Shown piece after piece: positions 43,036-51,829 of a DNA stretch of 64,000 nucleotides. Source of the stretch: Sphingobacteriales bacterium 39-19 (GTDB lineage Bacteria > Bacteroidota > Bacteroidia > Chitinophagales > Chitinophagaceae). Location of the stretch: contig MKTX01000015.1 of assembly GCA_001898465.1 (NCBI GenBank), positions 124,001-188,000 of the forward strand. Direction: 5' to 3'. Under the pieces are notes generated by a model that made no database searches, had not been told where the DNA came from, and worked only from the letters and a program-made list of their open reading frames with translations. Position numbers and translations under genes: made by a program. The first letter of the stretch is position 1. Each line of letters starts with the position of its first letter.

Positions 43036-44220
43036 ATGTATTCTGAAAATGATTTAGAATCTTTAAAAGAATTTTATTTTAACCAATTGTTGAAAGACAG
43101 TATTCCATTTTGGTTCCCACGTTCTGTTGATAAGGAATATGGTGGTTTTCTCCTTATGCGTGATGCTGACGGATCTTTAATAGATGATGATAAAGCCGTA
43201 TGGATACAAGGCCGTGCTACCTGGTTATTGGCCACCTTATACAATACAGTAGAAAAAAAGCAGGAATGGCTGGAAGCGGCAAAGAGCGGGTATGAATTTT
43301 TAAACAAACATTGCTTTGATGCAGACGGGCAAATGTTTTTTCATGTAATGAGAGATGGTACGCCGCTTCGCAAGAGAAGATATTTCTTCTCAGAAACCTT
43401 TTATGTAATTGCCGCTGCCGCTTATGCAAAAGCCAGCGGCGACCAGGACGCTGCCAACAGGGCAAGAACTGTTTTTGGTAATTGTTTACAATATGCAAAC
43501 GGCGAAAAAAAATTAGATCAAAAATTTACCGGCAACCGCCCTGCAAAAGGTATTGGTATTCCCATGATCATGATGAATACGGCACAGCAACTAAGAGAAA
43601 CTATTGGGGATGAACGATGCGATGCCTGGATCAGTAAATGGATAGCAGAAATTGAATCTGATTTTGTAAAAGATGATATTCAATGTGTGATGGAACAAGT
43701 GGCACCCGATGGTTCTATTATTGATCATATAGATGGACGCACCCTTAACCCGGGCCATGCCATTGAAGGAGCCTGGTTTATTTTACATGAGGCAAAGTAT
43801 AGAAATAATGATCCGCATTACATTGCGCTGGGTTGTAAAATGCTGGATTATATGTGGGAACGGGGCTGGGATACCGAGTATGGAGGGATTCTGTATTTCA
43901 GGGATGTGTACCATAAACCTGTGCAGGAATACTGGCAGGATATGAAATTTTGGTGGCCTCATAACGAAACCATTATTGCTACTTTGCTCGCTTTCTTAAT
44001 GACCCAAAATGAAAAATATGCAAGGATGCATCTGCAAGTGCATGAATATGCATACAACCATTTTCATGATAAAAAACAGGGTGAATGGTTTGGTTACTTA
44101 CATCGCAATGGAACCATAGCCCAAACGGCCAAGGGCAATCTTTACAAAGGGCCATTTCATCTGCCCAGGCAGGAATGGTATTGTGCACAATTATTACATG
44201 AATACCTGGCACATCCATGA
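43036..44220 (+). CDS. AGE-family N-acylglucosamine 2-epimerase
   Basis: The 394-residue (alpha/alpha)6-barrel protein shows the AGE pattern: FWFPRSVDKEYGGFLLMRDA at the start, RKRRYFFSETFYVIAA, NPGHAIEGAWF and WWPHNETIIA with the catalytic histidines, and a C-terminal LPRQEWYCAQLL. It interconverts ManNAc and GlcNAc, the step after the lyase in Bacteroidota (where it replaces the ManNAc kinase route). Its ATGA overlap with the esterase gene indicates coupling. Confidence 0.88.
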   Translation: MYSENDLESLKEFYFNQLLKDSIPFWFPRSVDKEYGGFLLMRDADGSLIDDDKAVWIQGRATWLLATLYNTVEKKQEWLEAAKSGYEFLNKHCFDADGQMFFHVMRDGTPLRKRRYFFSETFYVIAAAAYAKASGDQDAANRARTVFGNCLQYANGEKKLDQKFTGNRPAKGIGIPMIMMNTAQQLRETIGDERCDAWISKWIAEIESDFVKDDIQCVMEQVAPDGSIIDHIDGRTLNPGHAIEGAWFILHEAKYRNNDPHYIALGCKMLDYMWERGWDTEYGGILYFRDVYHKPVQEYWQDMKFWWPHNETIIATLLAFLMTQNEKYARMHLQVHEYAYNHFHDKKQGEWFGYLHRNGTIAQTAKGNLYKGPFHLPRQEWYCAQLLHEYLAHP

Positions 44221-45716
44221 AACTGATACTACTTACCATATTGATTTTTCCAATTACCGTGGCCGCACAATTGCAACTGGCAAAAATCTTTACTGATCAT
44301 GTAGTACTGCAAAGAAACCAGCCGATAACCATTTTTGGCCAGGCAACAGCTGCAAAAACAGTTACAGTACATTTTAATAAAGAAGTAAAAACAGCCATTG
44401 CAAATGAAGAGGGTTATTGGCAAATGGAATTTAAAAGTCAGCCGCAAAACACAATTCCACAAACAATTACGGTTACTTGTGATACTCAAAAAATTGTGGT
44501 TAAGAATATTTTAATTGGAGATGTATGGCTTTGCATAGGCCAAAGCAATATGGAGTTTCCCATGGAAAAGGAAATACATTTTCCAGAAGCAAAATTAACC
44601 GGCAAACAGCCGCTCTTACGCTTTTTTAACCCTGTGTATGCGGGAAAAAATACTTATAAAATAGCTTTTACAGATTCAATCAGGCAAAGGCTTACGCCTC
44701 AGCATTTTTATAAAGGCGAATGGCAATGCAGTGATAGCAATAGCTTACGTACTATGAGTGCGGTGGCTTATTATTTTGGAAAGAAAATTTTAGAGGCAGA
44801 ACAAATCCCCATCGGGTTAATTAACCTTTCTATTGGCGGAGCGCCATTAGAAACATTTATAAGTGCTAATGCTTTAAAAAACAGTAAACAGTTTTCTGCA
44901 AAAATGAATGGCAACTGGCTTATGAATGATGCATTGCCGGTGTGGGTAAGGCAAAGAAGAGAGCAAAATGTTGGAGATTTAAAAAATGTACCCACCGATC
45001 TGTACGGGCCTAATCATGCCTTTAAACCAGCATTCGCATACGAGGCAGGAATCAAACCGATAATTCATTTCCCGGTTAAAGGCATTCTTTGTTACCAGGG
45101 TGAAAGTAATGCACAGGAACCGGAAAGGGTAAATGAATATGCTCTTTTATCTAAATTAATGGTTGATGATTTTCGTAAGGAGAGGAATCAGCCGGCACTC
45201 CCATTTTATTTTGTTCAAATATCATCTATTGACACTTTACAATACAATAGTCATTTATGGCCCATGTTCCGGGATGAGCAGCGTAAAATATTATCCCTTG
45301 TCAGCAATAGCGGTATGGCGGTAAGCAGCGACTTCGGTTTTAGGAATGATGTACACCCTACCAATAAAAAAATAGTGGGTGAGCGCCTGGCAGCATGGGC
45401 TTTACATAAAACCTATCATAAGCATGTCGTGCCTTCGGGCCCTTTGCCCATACAGGCAAAATATAGAAATAAAAAAATCATAATTACATTTCAATATTCC
45501 GCAGGAGGCCTGGCTACCGCTGTGAATGAACCATTACGAGGCTTCTCTTTAGATGGCATACAGGAAGCAAGTGCCCGTATTCAAAAAAATAAAATAATCA
45601 TTCCTGCCCTTATCAAACCCGGTTTTATTTATTATGGCTGGCAGCCTTTTACAAGAGCAAATCTCGTAAATGCTGAAAAACTGCCTGCCTCTACTTTTAA
45701 AATACATGTGCTATGA
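44217..45716 (+). CDS. Sialate O-acetylesterase
   Basis: The 499-residue protein has a signal peptide (VAAQ), an N-terminal beta domain (FTDHVVLQRNQPITIFGQA), and an SGNH-type esterase domain with GDVWLCIGQSNMEFPM (catalytic Ser in GQSN, about residue 114) and a C-terminal DVHPTNK (Asp/His). It removes O-acetyl groups from sialic acids, which otherwise block sialidase and lyase. It overlaps the epimerase (ATGA) and the GH35 gene (ATGA), so the three are translated together. Confidence 0.88.
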   Translation: MKLILLTILIFPITVAAQLQLAKIFTDHVVLQRNQPITIFGQATAAKTVTVHFNKEVKTAIANEEGYWQMEFKSQPQNTIPQTITVTCDTQKIVVKNILIGDVWLCIGQSNMEFPMEKEIHFPEAKLTGKQPLLRFFNPVYAGKNTYKIAFTDSIRQRLTPQHFYKGEWQCSDSNSLRTMSAVAYYFGKKILEAEQIPIGLINLSIGGAPLETFISANALKNSKQFSAKMNGNWLMNDALPVWVRQRREQNVGDLKNVPTDLYGPNHAFKPAFAYEAGIKPIIHFPVKGILCYQGESNAQEPERVNEYALLSKLMVDDFRKERNQPALPFYFVQISSIDTLQYNSHLWPMFRDEQRKILSLVSNSGMAVSSDFGFRNDVHPTNKKIVGERLAAWALHKTYHKHVVPSGPLPIQAKYRNKKIIITFQYSAGGLATAVNEPLRGFSLDGIQEASARIQKNKIIIPALIKPGFIYYGWQPFTRANLVNAEKLPASTFKIHVL

Positions 45717-47563
45717 TGAAATTTTTGGCAATACCCCAGTCTCTATTGTGTAATAAACAGGTGGTTTGTTTTTTTGCTTTGTGCCTTTTTTCAATGATTT
45801 CAGTGGCACAGCCAAAGCATCAATTTGAGTTAAGCAAAACTGAATTTTTGCTGGATGGTAAACCGTTTCAGATTATTAGTGGTGAAATTCACCCGGCCCG
45901 TATCCCGCATGAATATTGGCGGCATCGTATTAAAATGGTAAAAGCCATGGGCTGCAATACGGTAGCCGCTTATATATTTTGGAATTATCATGAGCCAAAG
46001 GAAGGAGCATTTGATTTTAAAACAGGCAATAAAAATATTGCTGAATTTGTGCGCATCTGCCAGCAGGAAGGAATGTGGGTAATTTTTCGCCCAGGCCCCT
46101 ATGTATGTGCTGAGTGGGATTTTGGCGGGCTGCCTCCTTACTTATTAAAAATTCCCGATATCAAAATCCGTTGTATGGATCCACGCTATATGTCAGCTAC
46201 GAACCGCTATATTAAAAAGCTGGCAAACGAAGTTCGCAGCTTACAAATTACAAACGGGGGACCTATATTGATGTTGCAAATAGAAAATGAATATGGAAGT
46301 TATGGTAATGATAAAAATTATTTAGAATCATTGAGAAATTCCTGGCAAACAAATGGAATTAATATTCCTTTCTATACTTCTGATGGCCCTACACCCTATA
46401 TGTTAGAAGCCGGAACACTCCCGGGCGCAGCCATTGGTTTAGATAGTGGTAGTGATAGTGCGAGCTTTGCTACAGCTACCAAATTTAATCCCCACGTACC
46501 TTCATTTAGTGGCGAAACATATCCCGGTTGGTTAACGCATTGGGGAGAAAAATGGCAAAGGCCAGATACCAATCATTTAAAAGCAGAAATCAAATATTTA
46601 TTAAAAAATAAAAAGTCTTTTAATTTATATGTGATACATGGCGGAACTAATTTTGGTTTTACTGCGGGCGCCAATGCCTTTTCGCCCACTCAATACCAGC
46701 CTGATATTACCAGTTACGATTATGATGCACCCATTAACGAACAGGGCGAACCTACTGCAAAATATTTTATGTTGCGTAAACTCATTCAGCAGTATGCACA
46801 AGATAAGCTGGCTGTAATACCGGAACCTGTTAAAACCATTGCCATACCGGCTATCACTTTAGTAAAGAAATATAATATTTTCGATTATGAATTACCTGTT
46901 CATCATAGTCCACAACCCTTACCCATGGAAATGTATGACCAAAACCAGGGATTGGTTTTATACAAAACAAAATTGATAGGCCATAAAAGCGGGGTATTAA
47001 AAATTTGGGAACCGCATGATTATGCATTGGTGTTTTTAAATGGAAAATTTATTGATACCATTTATAGAGACGGTGGCAAATGGGAAGTGTTTTTGCCAAA
47101 AACAAATGTAGCCATTCCCGAATTAGAAATATTGGTAGAAGGAATGGGGCATATCAACTTTGCCCAATTCATGATTGACCGAAAAGGAATTACCGATCGG
47201 GTGACATTAAATGGCATGACCCTGATGAATTGGGAAACCATATTGTTTCCTATGGATGAAAAATTTATGGCCACCCGGGCACCTTTTGCAAAAAATGAAA
47301 ATTCGAATAAACCGGCTAATTTTTTTGAAGGTAGTTTTGAATTACCTGAAACAGGGGATACCTATTTTGATATGCGTAATTATGCAAAGGGTATGGTTTA
47401 CATAAATGGCCACAACCTGGGCAGGTACTGGAACATTGGGCCACAGCAACGGTTATATTGCCCGGCAAGCTGGCTCAAAAAAGGCAATAATAAAATACAG
47501 GTATTTGACCTTCATCAACTGGATGCAATACCGGTAGATTCAAAAAATCAGTTAACAGATTAA
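45713..47563 (+). CDS. Beta-galactosidase, glycoside hydrolase family 35
   Basis: The 616-residue exported protein begins its domain with FLLDGKPFQIISGEIHPARI and shows RPGPYVCAEWDFGGLP. The acid/base is Glu193 in IENEYGSYG and the nucleophile is Glu268 in SFSGETYPGW. C-terminal beta domains end with GMVYINGHNLGRYW. It releases terminal beta-galactose, the sugar exposed after sialidase action. The signal sequence is somewhat long (about 35 residues). Start overlaps the esterase stop. Confidence 0.9.
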   Translation: MMKFLAIPQSLLCNKQVVCFFALCLFSMISVAQPKHQFELSKTEFLLDGKPFQIISGEIHPARIPHEYWRHRIKMVKAMGCNTVAAYIFWNYHEPKEGAFDFKTGNKNIAEFVRICQQEGMWVIFRPGPYVCAEWDFGGLPPYLLKIPDIKIRCMDPRYMSATNRYIKKLANEVRSLQITNGGPILMLQIENEYGSYGNDKNYLESLRNSWQTNGINIPFYTSDGPTPYMLEAGTLPGAAIGLDSGSDSASFATATKFNPHVPSFSGETYPGWLTHWGEKWQRPDTNHLKAEIKYLLKNKKSFNLYVIHGGTNFGFTAGANAFSPTQYQPDITSYDYDAPINEQGEPTAKYFMLRKLIQQYAQDKLAVIPEPVKTIAIPAITLVKKYNIFDYELPVHHSPQPLPMEMYDQNQGLVLYKTKLIGHKSGVLKIWEPHDYALVFLNGKFIDTIYRDGGKWEVFLPKTNVAIPELEILVEGMGHINFAQFMIDRKGITDRVTLNGMTLMNWETILFPMDEKFMATRAPFAKNENSNKPANFFEGSFELPETGDTYFDMRNYAKGMVYINGHNLGRYWNIGPQQRLYCPASWLKKGNNKIQVFDLHQLDAIPVDSKNQLTD

Positions 47564-47573
47564 AAGAGCCGGT

Positions 47574-47726
47574 ATGAATTTTAACATTGGAATATGTTTA
47601 TTTTTATTGTTACCCGGTTTTCTGTTTGCACAAAAATTATGCATCATTTCGCAACCAGTGAACCCAGGGCCATACGGCCAACGCAAGTCATCATTGATTT
47701 TTGCTGGTAAAATGATCGTTCCCTGA
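47574..47726 (+). CDS. Small exported peptide or gene remnant (50 aa)
   Basis: The frame starts 10 bases after the GH35 stop and ends 14 bases before the GH27 gene, fitting the operon spacing. It encodes a good signal peptide (MNFNIGICLFLLLPGFLFAQ) followed by 30 residues rich in Pro, Ser and Gly. It is either a real secreted micro-protein or the surviving 5' end of a deleted exported enzyme. The mature part is not recognised. Confidence 0.4.
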   Translation: MNFNIGICLFLLLPGFLFAQKLCIISQPVNPGPYGQRKSSLIFAGKMIVP

Positions 47727-47740
47727 TAAAATAATTCCTT

Positions 47741-48919
47741 ATGCTAAAGAGAATATCATTTCTTTTCTTCTTGTTGTTATCGGCACAGCAGCCGGGTGGA
47801 TCCATACTGGCGCCAGCGCCCCCGATGGGCTGGATGACCTGGAATTATTTTGGAGAAAATATAAATGAAAAACTGGTAAAAGAAATGGCAGATGCCATGG
47901 CGCAAAACGGGATGCTGAACGCAGGTTATGAATACCTGATGATTGATGACGGATGGCAGGGCGGAAGAGATAAAAAAAATAATTTAATTCCCGATGTAGA
48001 AAAATTTCCTTCGGGCATAAAAGCATTAGCAGATTATGTGCATTCCAAAGGGCTAAAACTGGGCATTTATTCCGATGCGGCTCCACTTACCTGTGCCGGT
48101 TATACCGCCAGCTTTGGTTTTGAAGAGCAGGATGCGAAGACATTTGCGATGTGGGGAATTGATTATTTAAAATATGATTATTGTAATGCTCCAAAAGATG
48201 TAAAAACGGCCATTGCCAGGTATCGGGCCATGGCAGATGCTTTGCAAAAATGCGGCAGGAAAATCGTATTTGCAGTATGCGAATGGGGGGTAAGGGAGCC
48301 ATGGCTATGGGCTGCACAACAAGGCGCTCAATTGTGGAGAACCACTTACGATGTAAGAGATGCCTGGAGCAGTGTTATGGAAATCTACGGGCAAAATGTA
48401 ACCCTATATCCTTATGCAGGGCCCGGCCATTGGAATGACCCGGATATGTTAATCGTTGGACTTAGGGGAAGCAAAGGGCCTGCCGGGTTATACGGGGGCA
48501 TTGGTTGTACGGATATTGAATATCAAACAAACATGAGCCTGTGGAGTATGATGGCAGCTCCTTTAATAGCTACAAATGATATAAGAAGCATGCATGAGCG
48601 AACAAAAAATATATTATTGAATAAAGATGTAATTGCTATTAACCAGGATGTTTTGGGAAAACAGGCCGAAAGAAAAATTAAAGATTCCGTTTTTGATGTT
48701 TTATTGAAACCCTTACGGGGTGGAGATTTTGCATTGGCCATCCTGAATCATAGTGATCATGCACATGAGATTACAATAGATTTTAATACCCTGGGCCTCC
48801 AGGGTAGTTATGAAATAAAAGATCTTTGGCGAAAAGACGAAATGGGGATTGCCAAAAAATGGAAAGGAAATGTGTTAAGCCATGAAACTAAACTTTTCAG
48901 GTTACAGAAAATAAAATAA
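47741..48919 (+). CDS. Alpha-galactosidase, glycoside hydrolase family 27
   Basis: The 392-residue exported enzyme shows the GH27 pattern: APAPPMGWMTWNYFG at the start, YLMIDDGWQGG, nucleophile Asp146 in LKYDYCNAP, and acid/base Asp204 in RTTYDVRDAW. The C-terminal beta-sandwich has LRGGDFALAILNHS. It removes terminal alpha-galactose; a GH27 alpha-N-acetylgalactosaminidase is the main alternative. Together with GH35 and GH2 it feeds the galactokinase gene that follows 16 bases later. Confidence 0.88.
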   Translation: MLKRISFLFFLLLSAQQPGGSILAPAPPMGWMTWNYFGENINEKLVKEMADAMAQNGMLNAGYEYLMIDDGWQGGRDKKNNLIPDVEKFPSGIKALADYVHSKGLKLGIYSDAAPLTCAGYTASFGFEEQDAKTFAMWGIDYLKYDYCNAPKDVKTAIARYRAMADALQKCGRKIVFAVCEWGVREPWLWAAQQGAQLWRTTYDVRDAWSSVMEIYGQNVTLYPYAGPGHWNDPDMLIVGLRGSKGPAGLYGGIGCTDIEYQTNMSLWSMMAAPLIATNDIRSMHERTKNILLNKDVIAINQDVLGKQAERKIKDSVFDVLLKPLRGGDFALAILNHSDHAHEITIDFNTLGLQGSYEIKDLWRKDEMGIAKKWKGNVLSHETKLFRLQKIK

Positions 48920-48935
48920 TCAGCATAAGAATATC

Positions 48936-50090
48936 ATGGTAGAAGAATTAAAAAAAGTATTCATAGAAAAATTTGCGGCAACACCTATACTTGTAAAATC
49001 ACCGGGCCGTATAAATTTAATTGGTGAGCATACGGATTATAACGATGGCTTTGTATTGCCGGCAGCCATTGATAAATATGCTTATGTAGCCATTCAAAAA
49101 AGAGAGGACAAGCATATCAATTTATTTTCTGTAGATTTTAATGAAGCACAGGAAGCCACCCTGCCTGAACTTACAACAGAGGGGAAGCATTGGCCGGTTT
49201 ATATCCTGGGCGTAGTAGATCAATTATTAAAATCCAATTATGCCCTTACGGGTTTTAATCTGGTGCTGTGCGGCGATGTTCCTATTGGTGCAGGTTTATC
49301 TTCTTCTGCGGCCGTAGAGTGTGCAACTATTTTTGCGTTGAACGAGTTGTTTAACCTGGGTATTTCTAAAATGGAAATGGTGAAGATGGCTCAAAAGGCA
49401 GAACATGAGTTTGCAGGCGTAAAATGCGGCATCATGGATCAGTTTGCCAGTATGTTTGGGAAAGAAAATAATCTCATCCGGTTGGATTGCCGTTCGTTGC
49501 AGTATGAATATTTCCCTTTTTATGTGCCAGGCTTTCAAGTGGTATTGATGGATACCCATGTAAAACATTCACTGGCTTCTTCTGCTTATAATGAGCGGCG
49601 GGCACAATGTGAAAAAGGGGTAGCGATTATTCAGCCATTTTTTCCGCAGGTAAAAAGCCTTAGGGATGTAAACCTTCAAATGCTGCAACAGTATGTATTC
49701 CCCGTGGATGAATTAGTTTATCGCCGCTGTAAATATGTGGTAGAAGAAATTGAACGAACCGTAAACGCTTGTACAGACTTAATAAAAAATGATTTTATTT
49801 CATTCGGAAAAAAAATGTTTCAAACGCATGAAGGATTAAGTAATGACTATGCCGTAAGTTGTAAAGAATTAGATTTTTTAATACAGCAGGTAAAAGATAA
49901 TCCTGCCGTGTTGGGCGCCAGGATGATGGGTGGCGGTTTTGGGGGTTGTACCATAAACCTGGTAAAAGAGAATGAAGCAGAAGTTTTAATTGAGAAAGTT
50001 TCTAAAGCTTATCAAAAGGAAACGTGCAGTGCGTTGTCGGCGTATAAGGTAACTATTCAAGATGGGGTTTCCGTGATAGATAATAAATAA
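48936..50090 (+). CDS. galK: Galactokinase
   Basis: The 384-residue GHMP kinase has the galactokinase signature PGRINLIGEHTDYNDGFVLP (residues about 23-42), ATP-binding GDVPIGAGLSSSAAVECA (about 112-129), catalytic Asp in GIMDQFASMFG, and motif 3 GARMMGGGFGGCTINLV. It phosphorylates galactose to Gal-1-P, the first Leloir step. The uridylyltransferase and epimerase are not in the window. Its place in the locus supports galactose as a main product of glycan breakdown. Confidence 0.92.
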   Translation: MVEELKKVFIEKFAATPILVKSPGRINLIGEHTDYNDGFVLPAAIDKYAYVAIQKREDKHINLFSVDFNEAQEATLPELTTEGKHWPVYILGVVDQLLKSNYALTGFNLVLCGDVPIGAGLSSSAAVECATIFALNELFNLGISKMEMVKMAQKAEHEFAGVKCGIMDQFASMFGKENNLIRLDCRSLQYEYFPFYVPGFQVVLMDTHVKHSLASSAYNERRAQCEKGVAIIQPFFPQVKSLRDVNLQMLQQYVFPVDELVYRRCKYVVEEIERTVNACTDLIKNDFISFGKKMFQTHEGLSNDYAVSCKELDFLIQQVKDNPAVLGARMMGGGFGGCTINLVKENEAEVLIEKVSKAYQKETCSALSAYKVTIQDGVSVIDNK

Positions 50091-50108
50091 TTTTTAAAAA
50101 CACATCAG

Positions 50109-51803
50109 ATGCAAAAATATGATTACCTGGTTTTTCTTATTTATTTTATTGCAGTGGCAAGCTATGGGTTATGGGTATATCGAAAAAAGAAATCTCTGCA
50201 TGTTAATTCTGCCGAATTCTTTTTAGCAGAAGGCCAGCTTACCTGGTGGGCTATTGGCGCTTCCCTCATTGCTTCTAATATTTCAGCAGAGCAATTTATT
50301 GGTATGAGCGGAAATGGATTCCGGTTGGGTTTGGCTATTTCCTCTTATGAGTGGATCGCCGCTATTGCATTAATCATTGTTGCCATATTTTTTATGCCGG
50401 TTTATTTAAAGAACCGCATTTACACCATGCCCCAGTTTTTGAAAACAAGGTACAATGAAACTGTTGCTTTAATTATGGCTGTATTCTGGCTCTTCCTGTA
50501 TGTTTTTGTAAACCTTACTTCTATTTTGTATTTGGGTACAATTGCTATCAATAATTTAACCGGTGGCGGAAACTTTCATATTATTATGATGGCGCTAGCA
50601 TTTTTTGCACTCATCATTACACTGGGTGGTATGAAGGTGATTGGGTATACCGATGTGATACAAGTGTTGGTATTAATCGTAGGAGGTTTGTTTACTACTT
50701 ATATTGCACTCACTGTTGTATCAGAAAAATTCGGGCTGGGATCCAATGCATTGGCGGGTTTTAACCAATTATTAAAATCTGCGCCCGAACACTTTCATAT
50801 GATATTTAATAAACCCCGTGCAGGCGCATCGCAACAAGAAATTAATAATTATGCAAGCCTGCCCGGGCTGGCCATGCTGGCAGCAGGAATGTGGATCGCT
50901 AATTTAAATTATTGGGGCTGCAATCAATACATTACACAAAGAGCCCTGGGCGCCAATTTAAAAACTGCCCGTACCGGGATTTTATTTTCAGCTTTTTTAA
51001 AATTATTGATGCCGGTGCTGGTTGTGCTTCCGGGTATTGCCGCCTATGTACTTTATCAAAATGGAGAACTGCAAACTCAAATGCTTACCAATGGTGAGTT
51101 CCGGGAAGATAATGCCTACTCAGCCGTATTGGGCTTCCTGCCGGTAGGGTTAAAAGGTTTAAGTATGGCGGCATTAACGGCGGCCATTGTAGCTTCGCTG
51201 GCTGGCAAGGCGAATAGCATTTCTACGATCTATACCTTGGATATTTTTAAAAAATATTTTAGAAAAGATTCTTCTGAAAAAAAACTTATTTGGATGGGCC
51301 GGTGGGTGGTGATTGTTTCTTTATTAATAGCGATTGCAGTAAACTGGAACGATAGCCTGGGCATCGGAGGGAAAGGCGGGTTTGAATTCATTCAAAAATA
51401 TACAGGCTATATTTCGCCGGCTATTTTCCCGGTATTTTTATTGGGCTTTTTCTGGAAAAAAACAACTTCCAAAGCTGCTATTGCAGGTATTATAGGCGGG
51501 GTAGGCCTGGCCATTTTATTTGATAAATTTTTACCCGGTATCGCCGGTCATGAAACCCTGCTGTACACTGCTTATCCCAATGCTGCCGGTGTTTTTGAAA
51601 TTCCTTTTTTAATCCAAATGGGCTGGGTGTTTTTCTTTACTGTTTTGCTTATTATGCTGGTGAGTATTTTCGATACCAAAGGTCAGCGTAAAGGCAATCA
51701 GATGCAGACTGCCGCTGATATGTATGGCTTGTCAGCTAATCAATGGGTAATGGCTATTACCATCCTGCTCATCGTGGCTGTTTTATATGCCCGGTTTTGG
51801 TAA
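50109..51803 (+). CDS. Sodium/solute symporter (SSS family), probable sugar importer
   Basis: The 564-residue protein has about 14 helices and the SGLT-type pattern: GQLTWWAIGASLIASNISAE and QFIGMSGNGFRLGLAI in helix 1, WIANLNYWGCNQYITQRALG in the middle, and a sodium site region AALTAAIVASLAGKANSIST. These match bacterial sodium/galactose symporters such as vSGLT-type proteins. Lying between galactokinase and a galactosidase, it most likely imports galactose; this substrate is inferred. Confidence 0.85.
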   Translation: MQKYDYLVFLIYFIAVASYGLWVYRKKKSLHVNSAEFFLAEGQLTWWAIGASLIASNISAEQFIGMSGNGFRLGLAISSYEWIAAIALIIVAIFFMPVYLKNRIYTMPQFLKTRYNETVALIMAVFWLFLYVFVNLTSILYLGTIAINNLTGGGNFHIIMMALAFFALIITLGGMKVIGYTDVIQVLVLIVGGLFTTYIALTVVSEKFGLGSNALAGFNQLLKSAPEHFHMIFNKPRAGASQQEINNYASLPGLAMLAAGMWIANLNYWGCNQYITQRALGANLKTARTGILFSAFLKLLMPVLVVLPGIAAYVLYQNGELQTQMLTNGEFREDNAYSAVLGFLPVGLKGLSMAALTAAIVASLAGKANSISTIYTLDIFKKYFRKDSSEKKLIWMGRWVVIVSLLIAIAVNWNDSLGIGGKGGFEFIQKYTGYISPAIFPVFLLGFFWKKTTSKAAIAGIIGGVGLAILFDKFLPGIAGHETLLYTAYPNAAGVFEIPFLIQMGWVFFFTVLLIMLVSIFDTKGQRKGNQMQTAADMYGLSANQWVMAITILLIVAVLYARFW

Positions 51804-51829
51804 AATATAGATAATCCTTTATTTTAATT

